From positions 2,895,001 to 2,959,000 of the forward strand of contig NZ_CP100647.1 of assembly GCF_024266585.1 (NCBI RefSeq): a DNA stretch of 64,000 bases. Direction: 5' to 3'. Shown here one piece after another: positions 38,607 through 48,197 of this stretch (positions within the stretch are counted from its first letter, which is position 1; every line of letters starts with the position of its first letter). The stretch comes from Xanthomonas sacchari. GTDB lineage: Bacteria; Pseudomonadota; Gammaproteobacteria; Xanthomonadales; Xanthomonadaceae. The notes beneath the pieces are model-generated. The model was not told the origin of the DNA, searched no databases, and saw only the letters and a list, made by a program, of their open reading frames with translations. The position numbers were made by a program, and so were the translations under genes.

Positions 38607-38703
38607 GCGGCGCACGCCAGGCGCGCTTCTGGGATAATTCGCTAATCCCGCGCACGCGCGCGTCTGCCTGGCGCATGCCGCCTTGCTCGCACGAGGAATC
38701 CAC

Positions 38704-38985
38704 ATGAGCACCGTTCGCGAAACCAATTCCCTCGCCGTGGTCAGCCTGGTCGCCGGCATTCTCGGCTGGACCCTGATGCCGGTGCTGGGCAGCCTCGGCG
38801 CGATCATCACCGGGCACCTGGCCCGCGCGGAGATCCGCCGCCAGCCGCAGCGCTTCCAGGGCGATGGCCTGGCCGTGGCCGGGCTGATCCTGGGCTGGGC
38901 TGCCGTGGTACTGGCGGTGTTGGCGGTGCTGGCGTTCGTGCTGTTCTTCGGCGGGCTGGCCTGGTTCGCGAGCACCCAGTCGTGA
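38704..38985 (+). CDS. DUF4190-type small membrane protein
   Basis: 93 residues with two hydrophobic segments (AVVSLVAGILGWTLMPVLGS and LILGWAAVVLAVLAVLAFVL) separated by a basic loop HLARAEIRRQP and GDGLAVAGLILGW, the pattern of DUF4190 proteins. Function unknown. The ATG at 38704 has GAGGA upstream; the earlier ATG at 38683 lacks one. Its stop overlaps the GTG start of the methyltransferase gene. Confidence 0.75.
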   Translation: MSTVRETNSLAVVSLVAGILGWTLMPVLGSLGAIITGHLARAEIRRQPQRFQGDGLAVAGLILGWAAVVLAVLAVLAFVLFFGGLAWFASTQS

Positions 38986-39755
38986 GCCGGGACGCCGCCG
39001 CGCCGCGCGAGCGCTTCAGCGACCGGGTCGCCGACTACGTGCGCTACCGCCCCAGCTATCCGCCGGCGCTGCTTGATTGGGTACACGGCGAACTGGGCGT
39101 GGCGCGCGAGGCGCTGGTCGCCGACATCGGCGCCGGCACCGGCATCTCCACGCGCATGTTCCTGCAGGCCGGGCACCCGACCCTGGCGGTGGAACCGAAC
39201 GCGGCGATGCGCGAAGCCGCGGTGGCGCTGCTGCAGGACCTGCCCGGTTTCCGCGCCATCGACGGCAGCGCCGAGGCCACCACCCTGGCCGACGCCAGCG
39301 TTGACCTGATCAGCGCCGCGCAGGCCTTCCACTGGTTCGACCTGGAGGCGGTGCGCCGCGAATGGGCACGGATACTGCGCCCCGGCGGCCTGGCGCTGGT
39401 GTACTGGAACTCGCGCCTGCTCGACGCCACGCCGTTCCTGCAGGGCTACGAGCAACTGCTGCTGGAGTACGGCACCGACTACAGCGCGGTGGCCGAGCGC
39501 TACCACGACGATGCGACCATGCAGCGCTGGTTCGGCGCCGGCCTGCGCGGCACCGCGCAGTTCCCCAACGAGCAGCGCATGGATTTCGAGGCGCTGCGCG
39601 GCCGCCTGCTGTCGTCCTCCTACGCGCCGCTGCCCGGCCACCCGCGCCATGCGCCGATGCTGGAGGCGCTGCGCGCGTTGTTCGACCGGCACCAGCGCGA
39701 CGGCGTCGTCGCGTTCCATTACCGCACCCGCGCCTTCGCCGGGACGCTGAACTGA
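38982..39755 (+). CDS. Class I SAM-dependent methyltransferase
   Basis: 257 residues. Motif I is [14 protein letters not shown], followed by [12 protein letters not shown] (motif II acidic region) and a later [23 protein letters not shown], which places it in the methyltransferase type 11 family (UbiE/TehB-like fold). The acceptor is unknown. The GTG start overlaps the preceding TGA (GTGA), indicating translational coupling to the small membrane protein. Confidence 0.85.
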   Translation: MSRDAAAPRERFSDRVADYVRYRPSYPPALLDWVHGELGVAREALVADIGAGTGISTRMFLQAGHPTLAVEPNAAMREAAVALLQDLPGFRAIDGSAEATTLADASVDLISAAQAFHWFDLEAVRREWARILRPGGLALVYWNSRLLDATPFLQGYEQLLLEYGTDYSAVAERYHDDATMQRWFGAGLRGTAQFPNEQRMDFEALRGRLLSSSYAPLPGHPRHAPMLEALRALFDRHQRDGVVAFHYRTRAFAGTLN

Positions 39756-39765
39756 GCCACCCGCC

Positions 39766-40821
39766 ATGTATTCCCTCGCCCGACCGTTCCTGTTCGCCTT
39801 CGACGCCGAGCGCGCGCACGCCCTGGGCCTGCGCGCGATCGAACTGGCCTACCGCACCGGCACCAATCCGCTGCTGGCGCGCACGATCGCGCCGATGCCC
39901 ACGCGCGCCTTCGGCCTGGACTTCCCCAACCCGGTCGGCTTGGCCGCCGGCCTGGACAAGAACGGCGAGCACATCGACGCGCTGTTGGCGCTGGGCTTCG
40001 GCTTCGTCGAGATCGGCACCGTCACCCCGCGTCCGCAGGCCGGCAATCCGCAGCCGCGCATGTTCCGCCTGCCGCGGCAGCAGGCGGTGATCAACCGCAT
40101 GGGCTTCAACAACCTGGGCGTGGATGCGCTGGTGCGCAACGTCGAGCGTGCGCGGCGCCGGCGCGGCCTGCTCGGCATCAACATCGGCAAGAACAAGGAC
40201 ACCCCGAACGAGGACGCCGCGTCCGACTACCTGCACTGCCTGGAAAAGGTCTACGCGCTGGCCGACTACGTCACCGTCAACATCTCCTCGCCCAACACCG
40301 CCGGCCTGCGCGAGCTGCAGGAAGAACAGGCGCTGCGGCAGCTGATCGCGCGCCTGCGCGAGGCGCAGGAAGCGCTGGCCGCGCGCCACGGCAAGCGCGT
40401 GCCGATGCTGGTGAAGGTGGCGCCGGACCTGAGCGACAGCGACATCGACGCGGCGGCACGGGTGCTGTCGGACCTGCAGGTGGACGGGGTGATCGCCACC
40501 AACACCACCGTCGCCCGCCCCGGCCTGGAGCATGAGCCGCTGGGCGCGGAAAGCGGCGGCCTGTCCGGCGCGCCGCTGCTGGGCCAGTCGACCCTGGTGC
40601 TGCGCCGGCTGCGCGCGCGCCTGCCCGAGAGCATCCCGCTGATCGGCGTCGGCGGCATCCTCTCCGGCGCCGACGCGGTGGCGAAGATGGCCGCCGGCGC
40701 GGCGCTGGTGCAGTGCTACAGCGGACTGGTGTTCCGCGGGCCGGACCTGATCGGCGAGTGCGTGGAGGCGATGCGCCGGCGCCGCGAAGCGCCCAGCCGC
40801 GGCGCCGTGGCCGCCCCATGA
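39766..40821 (+). CDS. pyrD: Dihydroorotate dehydrogenase (quinone), class 2
   Basis: 351 residues. The N-terminal helix [18 protein letters not shown] is the membrane-associating extension of class 2 enzymes. [36 protein letters not shown] (catalytic Ser) and [11 protein letters not shown] follow. It oxidises dihydroorotate to orotate with FMN, passing electrons to quinone. Its stop overlaps the murB ATG (ATGA). Confidence 0.97.
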   Translation: MYSLARPFLFAFDAERAHALGLRAIELAYRTGTNPLLARTIAPMPTRAFGLDFPNPVGLAAGLDKNGEHIDALLALGFGFVEIGTVTPRPQAGNPQPRMFRLPRQQAVINRMGFNNLGVDALVRNVERARRRRGLLGINIGKNKDTPNEDAASDYLHCLEKVYALADYVTVNISSPNTAGLRELQEEQALRQLIARLREAQEALAARHGKRVPMLVKVAPDLSDSDIDAAARVLSDLQVDGVIATNTTVARPGLEHEPLGAESGGLSGAPLLGQSTLVLRRLRARLPESIPLIGVGGILSGADAVAKMAAGAALVQCYSGLVFRGPDLIGECVEAMRRRREAPSRGAVAAP

Positions 40822-41861
40822 GTGCGTCGGCCTGGTCGCTGACCGCGCAGGCGCCGCTGCAGGCGCTCAACACCTTCCACGTTGCCGCGCAGGCGCCGTG
40901 GCTGCTGCAGATCTTCGCCCCCGAGGCGCTGACCGAGGCGTTGCTGGCGCCGGAGCTGGCCGGCGCCGCGCTGCTGCCGCTGGGCAGCGGCAGCAACATG
41001 CTGTTCGCCGGCGATGCGCCCGGCGTGGTGCTGCGCTTCGCCAACGGCCGCATCGACACCCTGGAGCACCGCGCCGACTACGCCATCGTCCGCGCCGGCG
41101 CCGGCGTGGGCTGGCACGACCTGGTGATGTGGTCGCTGGCGCAGGGCCTGTCCGGCCTGGAGAACCTGGCGCTGATCCCGGGCACGGTGGGCGCCGCGCC
41201 GATCCAGAACATCGGCGCCTACGGCGCGCAGATGGGCGAGTTCGTGCATGTGGTCGAGGCCTACGACCGCGCCGATGCGCGCTTCGTGCGGCTGGACGCG
41301 GCGGCCTGCGAGTTCGGCTACCGGGACAGCCTGTTCAAGCGCCAGCCCGACCGCTACCTGATCGCGGCGGTGGAATTCAACCTGCCGCGGCTGCACGCGC
41401 TGCGTCTGGACTACGCCGGCATCGGCGAGGAGCTGCAGGCGATGGGCATCGCCACGCCCGGCGCGCCCGACGTGGCCCAGGCGGTGATCAACATCCGCCG
41501 GCGCAAGCTGCCCGACCCGGACCTGCTCGGCAACGCCGGCAGCTTCTTCAAGAACCCGCTGCTGCCGCTGGAACAGGCGCTGGCGCTGCAGCACGCCCAT
41601 CCGGCCCTGCCGGTGTTCCCCGGCGACGACGACGGCCAGCGCAAGCTGTCGGCGGCGTGGCTGATCGAGGCCTGCGGCTGGAAGGGCCACCGCGACGGCG
41701 ACGCCGGCGTGTCCGCCGCGCACGCGCTGGTGCTGGTCAACCACGGCCAGGCCAGCGGCGCCGAGCTGCTGGCGCTGGCGCGGCGCATCACCGCCTCGGT
41801 GCGCGAGCGCTTCGATGTGGTCCTGGAACCGGAACCGCGCATCGTCGGCGCGCAGTGGTAG
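40818..41861 (+). CDS. murB: UDP-N-acetylenolpyruvoylglucosamine reductase
   Basis: 347 residues. The FAD domain has [10 protein letters not shown] and [22 protein letters not shown]; the proton donor Ser is in [10 protein letters not shown] and the catalytic Glu in LEPEPRIVG at the end. This is the type I (E. coli-like) form. It reduces enolpyruvyl-UDP-GlcNAc to UDP-MurNAc. Coupled to pyrD by a 4-base overlap and followed by the EamA gene, which overlaps it by 7 bases. Confidence 0.97.
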   Translation: MSASAWSLTAQAPLQALNTFHVAAQAPWLLQIFAPEALTEALLAPELAGAALLPLGSGSNMLFAGDAPGVVLRFANGRIDTLEHRADYAIVRAGAGVGWHDLVMWSLAQGLSGLENLALIPGTVGAAPIQNIGAYGAQMGEFVHVVEAYDRADARFVRLDAAACEFGYRDSLFKRQPDRYLIAAVEFNLPRLHALRLDYAGIGEELQAMGIATPGAPDVAQAVINIRRRKLPDPDLLGNAGSFFKNPLLPLEQALALQHAHPALPVFPGDDDGQRKLSAAWLIEACGWKGHRDGDAGVSAAHALVLVNHGQASGAELLALARRITASVRERFDVVLEPEPRIVGAQW

Positions 41862-42763
41862 CCGCACCCACGCCGCTGCGCGCGGCGCTGCTGATGCTGG
41901 CCAGCACCATGGCCTTCGGGTTGATGGTGGTGGCGATCCGGCTGGCCTCGGCGCAGCTGTCCACGCTGCAGATCGCCTTCTTCCGCAACCTGTTCGGCCT
42001 GTTGTTCCTGCTGCCGATGCTGCTGCGGCCGGGCCGGCCGTTGCCGCGCACCGCGCAGCTGCCGCGTTACCTGCTGCGCACCGCGATCGGCCTGGTGTCG
42101 ATGCTGGCCGGGTTCTGGGCGATCGGCCACCTGCCGCTGTCGCAGGCGATCGCCCTGTCCTACTCCACGCCGCTGTTCGCGACCCTGGCCACCGCCCTGT
42201 GGCTGGGCGAGACGGTGCGCCTGCGGCGCTGGCTGGCGGTGCTGTGCGGCTTCGCCGGGGTGCTGCTGATCGTGCGCCCCGGCGCCGCCGCGTTCAGTCC
42301 CGCCACCCTGGTGGCGGTGCTGGCGGCGGTGATGAGCGCCCTGGTGGCGATCCAGATCAAGCAACTGGCGCGGGTGGACGACGCCAACACCGTGGTGTTC
42401 TACACCTACGCGTTCTGGGTGCCGATGTCGCTGCTGCCGGCGCTGTGCGTGTGGCGCTGGCCGCAGGGCAGCGAGTGGCTGTGGCTGCTGGCCACCGGCC
42501 TGTTCGGCACCCTCGGGCAGGTGCTGTGGACGCACGCGCTGCGCCTCGGCGAGGTCTCCGCGCTGACCCCGATCAGCTTCACCCAACTGCCGCTGGTGGC
42601 ACTGTTCGGCTGGTGGCTGTTCGACGAGACCCCGGACGGCGGCACCGTGCTGGGCGCGCTGGTGATCCTTGGCGCCAACGCCTACATCGCCCACCGCGAG
42701 ACCGTGCTGGCACGGCGTGCAGCGCGCGCCGGCGCCGGCACGCCGCCGACGCTGGACGCCTAG
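41855..42763 (+). CDS. EamA/DMT-family transporter
   Basis: 302 residues with about ten membrane segments in two EamA repeats ([21 protein letters not shown] and [22 protein letters not shown]). It is related to the S-adenosylmethionine or small-metabolite DMT exporters but the substrate is unknown. The start is the GTG at 41855, in frame and overlapping murB; a later ATG would remove most of the first segment. Confidence 0.85.
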   Translation: MVAAPTPLRAALLMLASTMAFGLMVVAIRLASAQLSTLQIAFFRNLFGLLFLLPMLLRPGRPLPRTAQLPRYLLRTAIGLVSMLAGFWAIGHLPLSQAIALSYSTPLFATLATALWLGETVRLRRWLAVLCGFAGVLLIVRPGAAAFSPATLVAVLAAVMSALVAIQIKQLARVDDANTVVFYTYAFWVPMSLLPALCVWRWPQGSEWLWLLATGLFGTLGQVLWTHALRLGEVSALTPISFTQLPLVALFGWWLFDETPDGGTVLGALVILGANAYIAHRETVLARRAARAGAGTPPTLDA

Positions 42764-42893
42764 TGGCAGACCTGCCGCGCCAGCGCGCTCCGACGTGCCG
42801 GCGATCGCCGGCGCGGGCGCCGTGCGCAGTCGCTGCGCGCGGCCGATGCCGCTACCATCCTTGCGTACTCACACCCATGGCAAGCCACGCACG

Positions 42894-43583
42894 ATGAAGA
42901 CCATCGGCATGATCGGCGGCATGAGCTGGGAATCCACCCTGCCCTACTACCGGCACATCAACGAGACGGTGCGCGCGCAGCTGGGCGGACTGCACTCGGC
43001 CAGGATCCTGCTGCACAGCGTGGACTTCCACGAGATCGCGCAGTACCAGCGCGACGGCGACTGGGAGGCGGCCGGTGCCGCACTGGCGGCTTCGGCGCGC
43101 GCGCTTCAAGCCGGCGGCGCCGATTTCCTGGTGCTGTGCACCAACACCATGCACTGCGTCGCCGACGCGATCGCCGCGGCGGTCCCGCTGCCGCTGCTGC
43201 ATATCGCCGATGCCACCGCCGATGCGCTGCAGGCCGCCGGCATCGTCCGCGTCGGCCTGCTCGGCACGCGCTTCACCATGGAGCAGGCGTTCTACCGCGA
43301 ACGGCTGCAGCGGCGCGGCTTCGACGTGCTGATCCCGGATGCGCCGGCACGCGAGGACGTGCATCGCATCATCTACGAAGAGCTGTGCCAGGGTCTGGTC
43401 CTGGCGCCGTCGCGGCAGCGCTATCGCGAGGTGATCGCGGGGCTGCAGGCGCAGGGCGCGGAGGCGGTGATCCTGGGCTGCACCGAGATTTCGCTGCTGA
43501 TCGGCCCCGCCGACGCGGCGATGCCGCTGTTCGACACGACCGCGCTGCATGCGCGCGCCGCCGCCCTGCACAGCCTGGCCTAG
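42894..43583 (+). CDS. Aspartate/glutamate racemase family protein
   Basis: 229 residues. MKTIGMIGGMSWEST is typical of the YgeA/aspartate racemase branch. The two catalytic cysteines are in LCTNTMHCVAD and ILGCTEISLL. It likely racemises an amino acid (aspartate, glutamate or another) without PLP. A possible -10, TACCAT (42852-42857), lies 36 bases upstream. Confidence 0.88.
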   Translation: MKTIGMIGGMSWESTLPYYRHINETVRAQLGGLHSARILLHSVDFHEIAQYQRDGDWEAAGAALAASARALQAGGADFLVLCTNTMHCVADAIAAAVPLPLLHIADATADALQAAGIVRVGLLGTRFTMEQAFYRERLQRRGFDVLIPDAPAREDVHRIIYEELCQGLVLAPSRQRYREVIAGLQAQGAEAVILGCTEISLLIGPADAAMPLFDTTALHARAAALHSLA

Positions 43584-43585
43584 CG

Positions 43586-44863
43586 ATGCGCAGGCAGGCC
43601 CGGCACGCCGCCGCCACCGCCACCGTCCATTACCACAACGCCGGCGCCCAGCGCGCCCGGATCCCGATCCGGCGCGCTCCCCTGCTGCTCCTGGCCCTGC
43701 TGCTCCTGGCCCTGCTGCTCCTGGCCCTGCTGCTCCTGGCCCTGCTGCTCCTGGCCCTGCTGCTCCTGGCCCTGCTGCTCCTGGCCCTGCTGCTGTGGCC
43801 GGCGCTGGGCAGTTGCGCCGTCGCCATTCCGTCCTACACGCCGAACGTGGTCGACCCCGCCGGCACGCTCAGCGCGGAAGACACGCAACGGATCAACGCG
43901 GCGCTGCAGCGCCTGCGCGACCGCCAGCATATCTGGGGCGCGGTCTACCTCGTGCCGTCGCTGCAGGGCGAACCGATCGAACGCCTGGCCGAACGCGCCT
44001 TTCGCACCTGGCGGCTGGGCCGGCAAGGCCGCGACAACGGCCTGTTGCTGGTGCTGGCGATGCAGGAGCGGCGTTCGCGCTTCGAAGTCGGCTACGGCCT
44101 GGAAGGCGTGCTGCCCGACGTGGTCGCGCGGCACGCGCTGGACGACGATCTGGCACCGCGCCTGCGCCAGGGCGACACCGCCGACGCCATCGTGGCCGCG
44201 TTCGCCTTCATGGGTCGCGCCGCCGCGCAGGATCCCGCAACCCTCGCCGAACTGGCGCAACCGGCCGACGACGGCACGGACTGGCGACGCGGGGCCATCG
44301 CCTGGACCGGCCTGCTGGTGCTGGTGTGGCTGCTGCTGCCGCTGCGTCGGGCCTGGACCGGCCATCTGCGCAGGCGCCTGCTGCGGCGGCATCCGCGCCT
44401 GGCGGCCAAGCCCGAGGAACTGGTCCAGGACAATGCACGCGCCGGTTTCTGGGAGTGGTTCATCCGCCTGTTCCTGAGCGCCAACCCCGGCATCTTCGTG
44501 TTCTTGCTGTCGGCCAGGTCGATGACGATGTCAGCGATCTTCCTGGCGATGGAACTGCTGATCCTGGTGCTGACCCTGACGATCGCCGCGCAGCGCTACC
44601 GCTCGCCGCCGCGCTACAGCCGCTTCCTGAGAGCGCAGGCGCGGCGGCGCACTGCGCTGATCCGCAAGGGCCACATCGCCGAAACCGCCCCCGGCGTGTT
44701 CGCCTATACCGCCAGCTACCACGCCGCCCAGGCCGCCAAGGAACGCGCTGCGGCCGAGTCGACGGCCTCGTCCTCATCCTCCGCGTCGTCTTCCAGCGCC
44801 AGCAGCGACTCCTCCTCCGGCGGCGGCAGTTCCGGAGGCGGCGGGGCCAGTTCGAGCTGGTAG
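43586..44863 (+). CDS. TPM-domain membrane protein with a repeat-built hydrophobic segment
   Basis: 425 residues. After a basic N-terminus comes an artificial-looking hydrophobic stretch of seven LLLLA units ending LLLWPALG, then a TPM (TLP18.3/Psb32/MOLO-1) domain with VVDPAGTLSAEDTQRINAAL, WGAVYLVPSLQG and FEVGYGLEGVLPD. Two more hydrophobic segments (about residues 235-255 and 300-330) and a Ser/Gly tail ending GGGGASSSW follow. TPM proteins are membrane proteins of uncertain, possibly phosphatase or photosystem-repair-like, function. The start two bases after the racemase stop gives an operon. The LLLLA run is encoded by a 15-bp VNTR, so its length may vary between strains. Confidence 0.8.
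   Translation: MRRQARHAAATATVHYHNAGAQRARIPIRRAPLLLLALLLLALLLLALLLLALLLLALLLLALLLLALLLWPALGSCAVAIPSYTPNVVDPAGTLSAEDTQRINAALQRLRDRQHIWGAVYLVPSLQGEPIERLAERAFRTWRLGRQGRDNGLLLVLAMQERRSRFEVGYGLEGVLPDVVARHALDDDLAPRLRQGDTADAIVAAFAFMGRAAAQDPATLAELAQPADDGTDWRRGAIAWTGLLVLVWLLLPLRRAWTGHLRRRLLRRHPRLAAKPEELVQDNARAGFWEWFIRLFLSANPGIFVFLLSARSMTMSAIFLAMELLILVLTLTIAAQRYRSPPRYSRFLRAQARRRTALIRKGHIAETAPGVFAYTASYHAAQAAKERAAAESTASSSSSASSSSASSDSSSGGGSSGGGGASSSW
43682..43786 (+). repeat. Seven exact 15-bp tandem repeats (VNTR) inside the TPM gene
   Basis: CTGCTGCTCCTGGCC repeated seven times without a mismatch, followed by a partial copy (CTGCTGCTGTGGCC). Each unit codes for LLLLA. A 15-bp unit keeps the frame, so slippage changes the length of the hydrophobic segment by five residues per unit. 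Confidence 0.95.
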
Positions 44864-44876
44864 GTGGCGGCCGGCG

Positions 44877-45602
44877 TCAGCGGGAGTCGGCGGCGGCGAG
44901 CGCGCGCCGCGCCCGCCAGCGCGGCCGGCGCTCACCGCGGAACAGCAGCAGGTACAACCCCACCACCCACACCAGCGCCGCGCTCCAGCCGCCGAGGATG
45001 TCGGAGGGGTAATGCACGCCCAGGTACACCCGCGACACCCCGACCAGCAGGGTGAAGCTGCCGGCCAGCCACAGCACCGGCCAGCGCCAGCGGGTTCGCC
45101 AGCTCAGCGCGATCAGCACCGCGGCCAGGGTCATCGAGCCCATCGCGTGGCCGCTGGGGAAGCTGAAGGTGTGGTGCTCGGGCGCGATCGATTCCCACAG
45201 GCTGGGCCGGTCGCGCTGGAAGAACTGCTTGGCGCCCATGTTCAGCAGTGCCGAGCCGACGAAGGACAGCGCCGCGAACAACGCCTCGCGCCATCGGCGC
45301 AGGCCCAGCAGCGCCAGCACGATCAGCGTGTCCAGCGGGATCACCCCGTACTGGTAGCCGGCCTCGGTCACCACGGTGAAGAAGCGGTCCCAGCCGGGGC
45401 TGGTCAGGCCGCGCATGCTCCACAGCAGCGGCTCGTCGAAATACAGATCTTCGAGTGCGTGCACGTCCTCGGCCAGGGCCACGAACACGCCCAATGGCAG
45501 CAGCACCCCGGCGAACAGCAGGACCACGCGCCAGGCATTTAGCCGCAGCCAGCGGCGCAGTCCGGCCGCCTCGGCGGCGGACTCACCCGGTGCGGCGGAC
45601 AT
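44877..45602 (-). CDS. PAP2-family membrane phosphatase
   Basis: 241 residues with about six membrane segments and the three PAP2 motifs: [13 protein letters not shown] and [12 protein letters not shown]. It probably dephosphorylates a lipid phosphate (phosphatidic acid or undecaprenyl pyrophosphate) on the periplasmic side. It overlaps the ispG 3' end by 20 bases and is convergent with the TPM gene 13 bases away. Confidence 0.88.
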   Translation of the reverse strand: MSAAPGESAAEAAGLRRWLRLNAWRVVLLFAGVLLPLGVFVALAEDVHALEDLYFDEPLLWSMRGLTSPGWDRFFTVVTEAGYQYGVIPLDTLIVLALLGLRRWREALFAALSFVGSALLNMGAKQFFQRDRPSLWESIAPEHHTFSFPSGHAMGSMTLAAVLIALSWRTRWRWPVLWLAGSFTLLVGVSRVYLGVHYPSDILGGWSAALVWVVGLYLLLFRGERRPRWRARRALAAADSR

Positions 45603-46848
45603 AGGTGCGTTCGACGTAGTCGTCGATCAGCGCGACGAACTCGTGGGCGATGTTCTCGCCGCGCAGGGTCACCTTCTTCTCGCCGTCGATGAACACCGGC
45701 GCGGCCGGCGCCTCGCCGGTGCCGGGCAGCGAGATGCCGATGTTGGCATGGCGCGACTCGCCCGGCCCGTTGACCACGCAGCCCATCACCGCCAGGGTCA
45801 TGCTCTCGGCGCCGGGGTGGGTCACCTTCCACTCCGGCATCTTCGCGCGGACGTGGTTCTGCACCACCTTGGCCAGCTCCTGGAAGAACTCGGAGGTGGT
45901 GCGGCCGCAGCCTGGGCAGGCGGTGACCAGCGGGGTGAAGGCGCGCTGGCCGGTGGTCTGCAGCAACTCCTGGGCGACGATCACTTCCTGGGTGCGCGGC
46001 TGCCCCGGCTCCGGGGTCAGCGAGATGCGGATGGTGTCGCCGATGCCTTCCTGCAACAGCACCGCCAGCGCCGCGCTGGAGGCGACGATGCCCTTGCTGC
46101 CGATGCCGGCCTCGGTCAGGCCCAGGTGCAGGGCGAAGTCCGAGCGCTGCGCCAGGTCGCGGTACACCGCGATCAGCTCCTGCACGCCGCTGACCTTGCA
46201 GCTGAGCACGATGCGGTCGCGGCCCAGGCCCAGTTCCACCGCGCGCTCGGCCGAGTCCAGCGCCGAGCGGATCAGCGCCTCGCGCAGCACCCGGCCCGCA
46301 TCCCACGGCACGTCCCGCCGCGAGTTCTCGTCCATCAGCTGCGCGGCCAGCGCCTGGTCCAGCGAACCCCAGTTGGCGCCGATGCGCACCGGCTTGTCGT
46401 ACTTCAGCGCGAACTCGATCAGCTGCGCGAACTGGGTGTCCTTCTTCTTGCCGAAGCCGACGTTGCCGGGGTTGATCCGGTACTTGGCCAGCGCCTGCGC
46501 GCAGGCCGGCTCGGCGGCCAGCAGCTGGTGGCCGTTGTAGTGGAAGTCGCCGATCAGCGGCACCTCGATGCCCATCATCCGCAGCTTGTCGACGATGCGC
46601 GGGATCGCCGCGGCCGACTCGGCATTGTTGACGGTCAGGCGCACCAGTTCCGAGCCGGCGCGCCACAGTTCGGCCACCTGCTTGACCGAGGAGGCGACGT
46701 CGGCGGTGTCTGTGTTGGTCATCGACTGCACCACCACCGGCTTGCCGCCGCCCATGGTGACGCCGCCGATGCGGACCGGCTGGGTGAGACGGCGCGCCCA
46801 GGGCGCGGCGTCGGCGGGAGGCGTGGGGCGGCTGACGGCGTCGTACAT
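45583..46848 (-). CDS. ispG: 4-hydroxy-3-methylbut-2-en-1-yl diphosphate synthase
   Basis: 421 residues. [15 protein letters not shown] opens the catalytic barrel, [12 protein letters not shown] and [10 protein letters not shown] follow, and the C-terminal 4Fe-4S domain has [11 protein letters not shown] and [11 protein letters not shown] with three cluster cysteines. It makes HMBPP in the MEP isoprenoid pathway. The ATG is 6 bases downstream of a minus-strand TAAAAT and lacks a ribosome-binding site, suggesting a leaderless mRNA. Confidence 0.96.
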   Translation of the reverse strand: MYDAVSRPTPPADAAPWARRLTQPVRIGGVTMGGGKPVVVQSMTNTDTADVASSVKQVAELWRAGSELVRLTVNNAESAAAIPRIVDKLRMMGIEVPLIGDFHYNGHQLLAAEPACAQALAKYRINPGNVGFGKKKDTQFAQLIEFALKYDKPVRIGANWGSLDQALAAQLMDENSRRDVPWDAGRVLREALIRSALDSAERAVELGLGRDRIVLSCKVSGVQELIAVYRDLAQRSDFALHLGLTEAGIGSKGIVASSAALAVLLQEGIGDTIRISLTPEPGQPRTQEVIVAQELLQTTGQRAFTPLVTACPGCGRTTSEFFQELAKVVQNHVRAKMPEWKVTHPGAESMTLAVMGCVVNGPGESRHANIGISLPGTGEAPAAPVFIDGEKKVTLRGENIAHEFVALIDDYVERTYVRRTG

Positions 46849-46854
46849 GCGCCC

Positions 46855-46860
46855 ATTTTA
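46855..46860 (-). promoter_or_regulatory. Candidate ispG -10 element (TAAAAT), leaderless arrangement
   Basis: TAAAAT on the minus strand, then six bases, then the ispG ATG. The -35 region is poor. The geometry equals that of the hisR-like and mtnB promoters. Confidence 0.5.
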
Positions 46861-46922
46861 GCCTGCGCCGCGCATCCTGCCGCATGCGCCGGCGCCGGCG
46901 ATTCAGCGAGGCCGGCGCCGCT

Positions 46923-46937
46923 GCGACGGTTTGTCGC
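46923..46937 (+). promoter_or_regulatory. RegR/RegA-like box before the RegBA-type operon
   Basis: GCGACGGTTTGTCGC lies in a 7-bp palindrome (CTGCGAC/GTCGCAG, 46921-46939). Against the RegR box consensus known to me, GNG(A/G)C(A/G)TTNNGNCGC, only one position differs. It is about 36 bases before the sensor kinase ATG, just upstream of a TACGAT -10 (46961-46966), where an activator or autoregulator could sit. Confidence 0.5.
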
Positions 46938-46973
46938 AGGCAGGCCCCCGGCCCAGCGCATACGATGCGCAGC

Positions 46974-48197
46974 ATGGACTCCACCGACGCCTCCTTCCTG
47001 CGCACCCTGTGCAGCCTGCGCTGGCTGGCCACCGCCGGCCAGGCCGCGACGATCCTGGTGGCGACCTGGCCGCTGCAGCTGCCGCTGCCGCAGGCGCCGC
47101 TGTGGGCCGGCGTGGCGGTGCTGGCGCTGTTCAACCTGTACGCGCAACTGCGCCTGCGCCATGCCGACTCGGCCGCGCCGGCCACCGCCTTCGGCCACAT
47201 CCTGGTCGACGTGACCGTGCTGACCTGGATGGTCGGCTGGAGCGGCGGCATCGGCAACGCCTTCGGCTCGCTGTTCCTGGTGCTGATCGCGCTGGCGGTA
47301 CTGGCGCTGCCGCTGCGCTGGGCGCTGGCGGTGGCGGTGGCCTGCGTGGCCGGCTATGCGGTCAGCGCCCTGTTCGGCCTGCCGCTGCCGCATGGCCCCT
47401 ACCAGGCGCTGGATCTGCAGCGCTGGGGCATGGCCGCCAACTTCCTGCTGTCCACGGTGGTGGTGCTGGTGTTCTCCACGCGCCTGGCGATGGCCATGCG
47501 CGAACGCGAGCGCGAGCTGGCGCTGCTGCGCGAGCGCTTCACCCGCAACGAGGGCATCGTCGCCCTGGCCACCCACGCCGCCTCGGTGGCGCACGAACTG
47601 AACACGCCGCTGGCGACGATGACCCTGCTCACCGACGACATCGCCGAACAGAGTACCCAGCCGGAGCTGCGCGAGGATCTGGACACCCTGCGCGCACTGC
47701 TGGTGCAGTGCCGCGAACGGGTGCTGGCGCTGGCGGCCCCGGCGCAGCGCGCCGGCGGGCAGACCGTGTCGCTGGCGCAGGTGCTGCACCAGTGGCAGCT
47801 GGTGCGGCCCACCGTGCGCCTGCGCCGCAACGACGACGCGCCGCTGCAGCTGCGCATGGAAAGCGCCATCGGCCACCTGCTGCAGGTGCTGCTGAACAAC
47901 GCCGCCGACGCCGGCGAACGCGCCGGCCATCCGCAGGTGGACCTCAACGTGCGCGTCACCGGCAGCGAACTGGTCGGCGAGGTGCGCGATTACGGCGGCG
48001 GCTTCGACGCCAACCAGGTCGGCCTGCCGGCCACCCTGTTCCGCAGCGGCAAGCCCGAGAGCATGGGCGTGGGCCTGGCGCTGTCGCATGCGACCATCGA
48101 ACGCCTGGGCGGCGAGCTGTGGACCGAGCCGGCGCCGGACCACGGCGCCCGGGTCGGCTTCCGCCTGCCGCTGCTCGCCCTGGAGACCTCCGCATGA
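46974..48197 (+). CDS. RegB/PrrB/ActS-family redox sensor histidine kinase
   Basis: 407 residues. Six N-terminal membrane segments include GGIGNAF (about 91-97), a variant of the RegB quinone-site GGxxNPF with Ala for Pro. The H-box ASVAHELNTPLATM holds His207, and Cys246 in LVQCRERV sits where the redox-active Cys of RegB lies. The ATPase domain ends VGLALSHATIERLGG. It probably senses the redox or quinone state and phosphorylates the adjacent regulator. ATG 46974 was chosen over 46965 because a TACGAT -10 overlaps the earlier one. Confidence 0.87.
   Translation: MDSTDASFLRTLCSLRWLATAGQAATILVATWPLQLPLPQAPLWAGVAVLALFNLYAQLRLRHADSAAPATAFGHILVDVTVLTWMVGWSGGIGNAFGSLFLVLIALAVLALPLRWALAVAVACVAGYAVSALFGLPLPHGPYQALDLQRWGMAANFLLSTVVVLVFSTRLAMAMRERERELALLRERFTRNEGIVALATHAASVAHELNTPLATMTLLTDDIAEQSTQPELREDLDTLRALLVQCRERVLALAAPAQRAGGQTVSLAQVLHQWQLVRPTVRLRRNDDAPLQLRMESAIGHLLQVLLNNAADAGERAGHPQVDLNVRVTGSELVGEVRDYGGGFDANQVGLPATLFRSGKPESMGVGLALSHATIERLGGELWTEPAPDHGARVGFRLPLLALETSA

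Noticed and set aside
43682-43786. CRISPR array
   Set aside because: The units are directly abutting 15-bp copies without spacers and are in frame with a gene.
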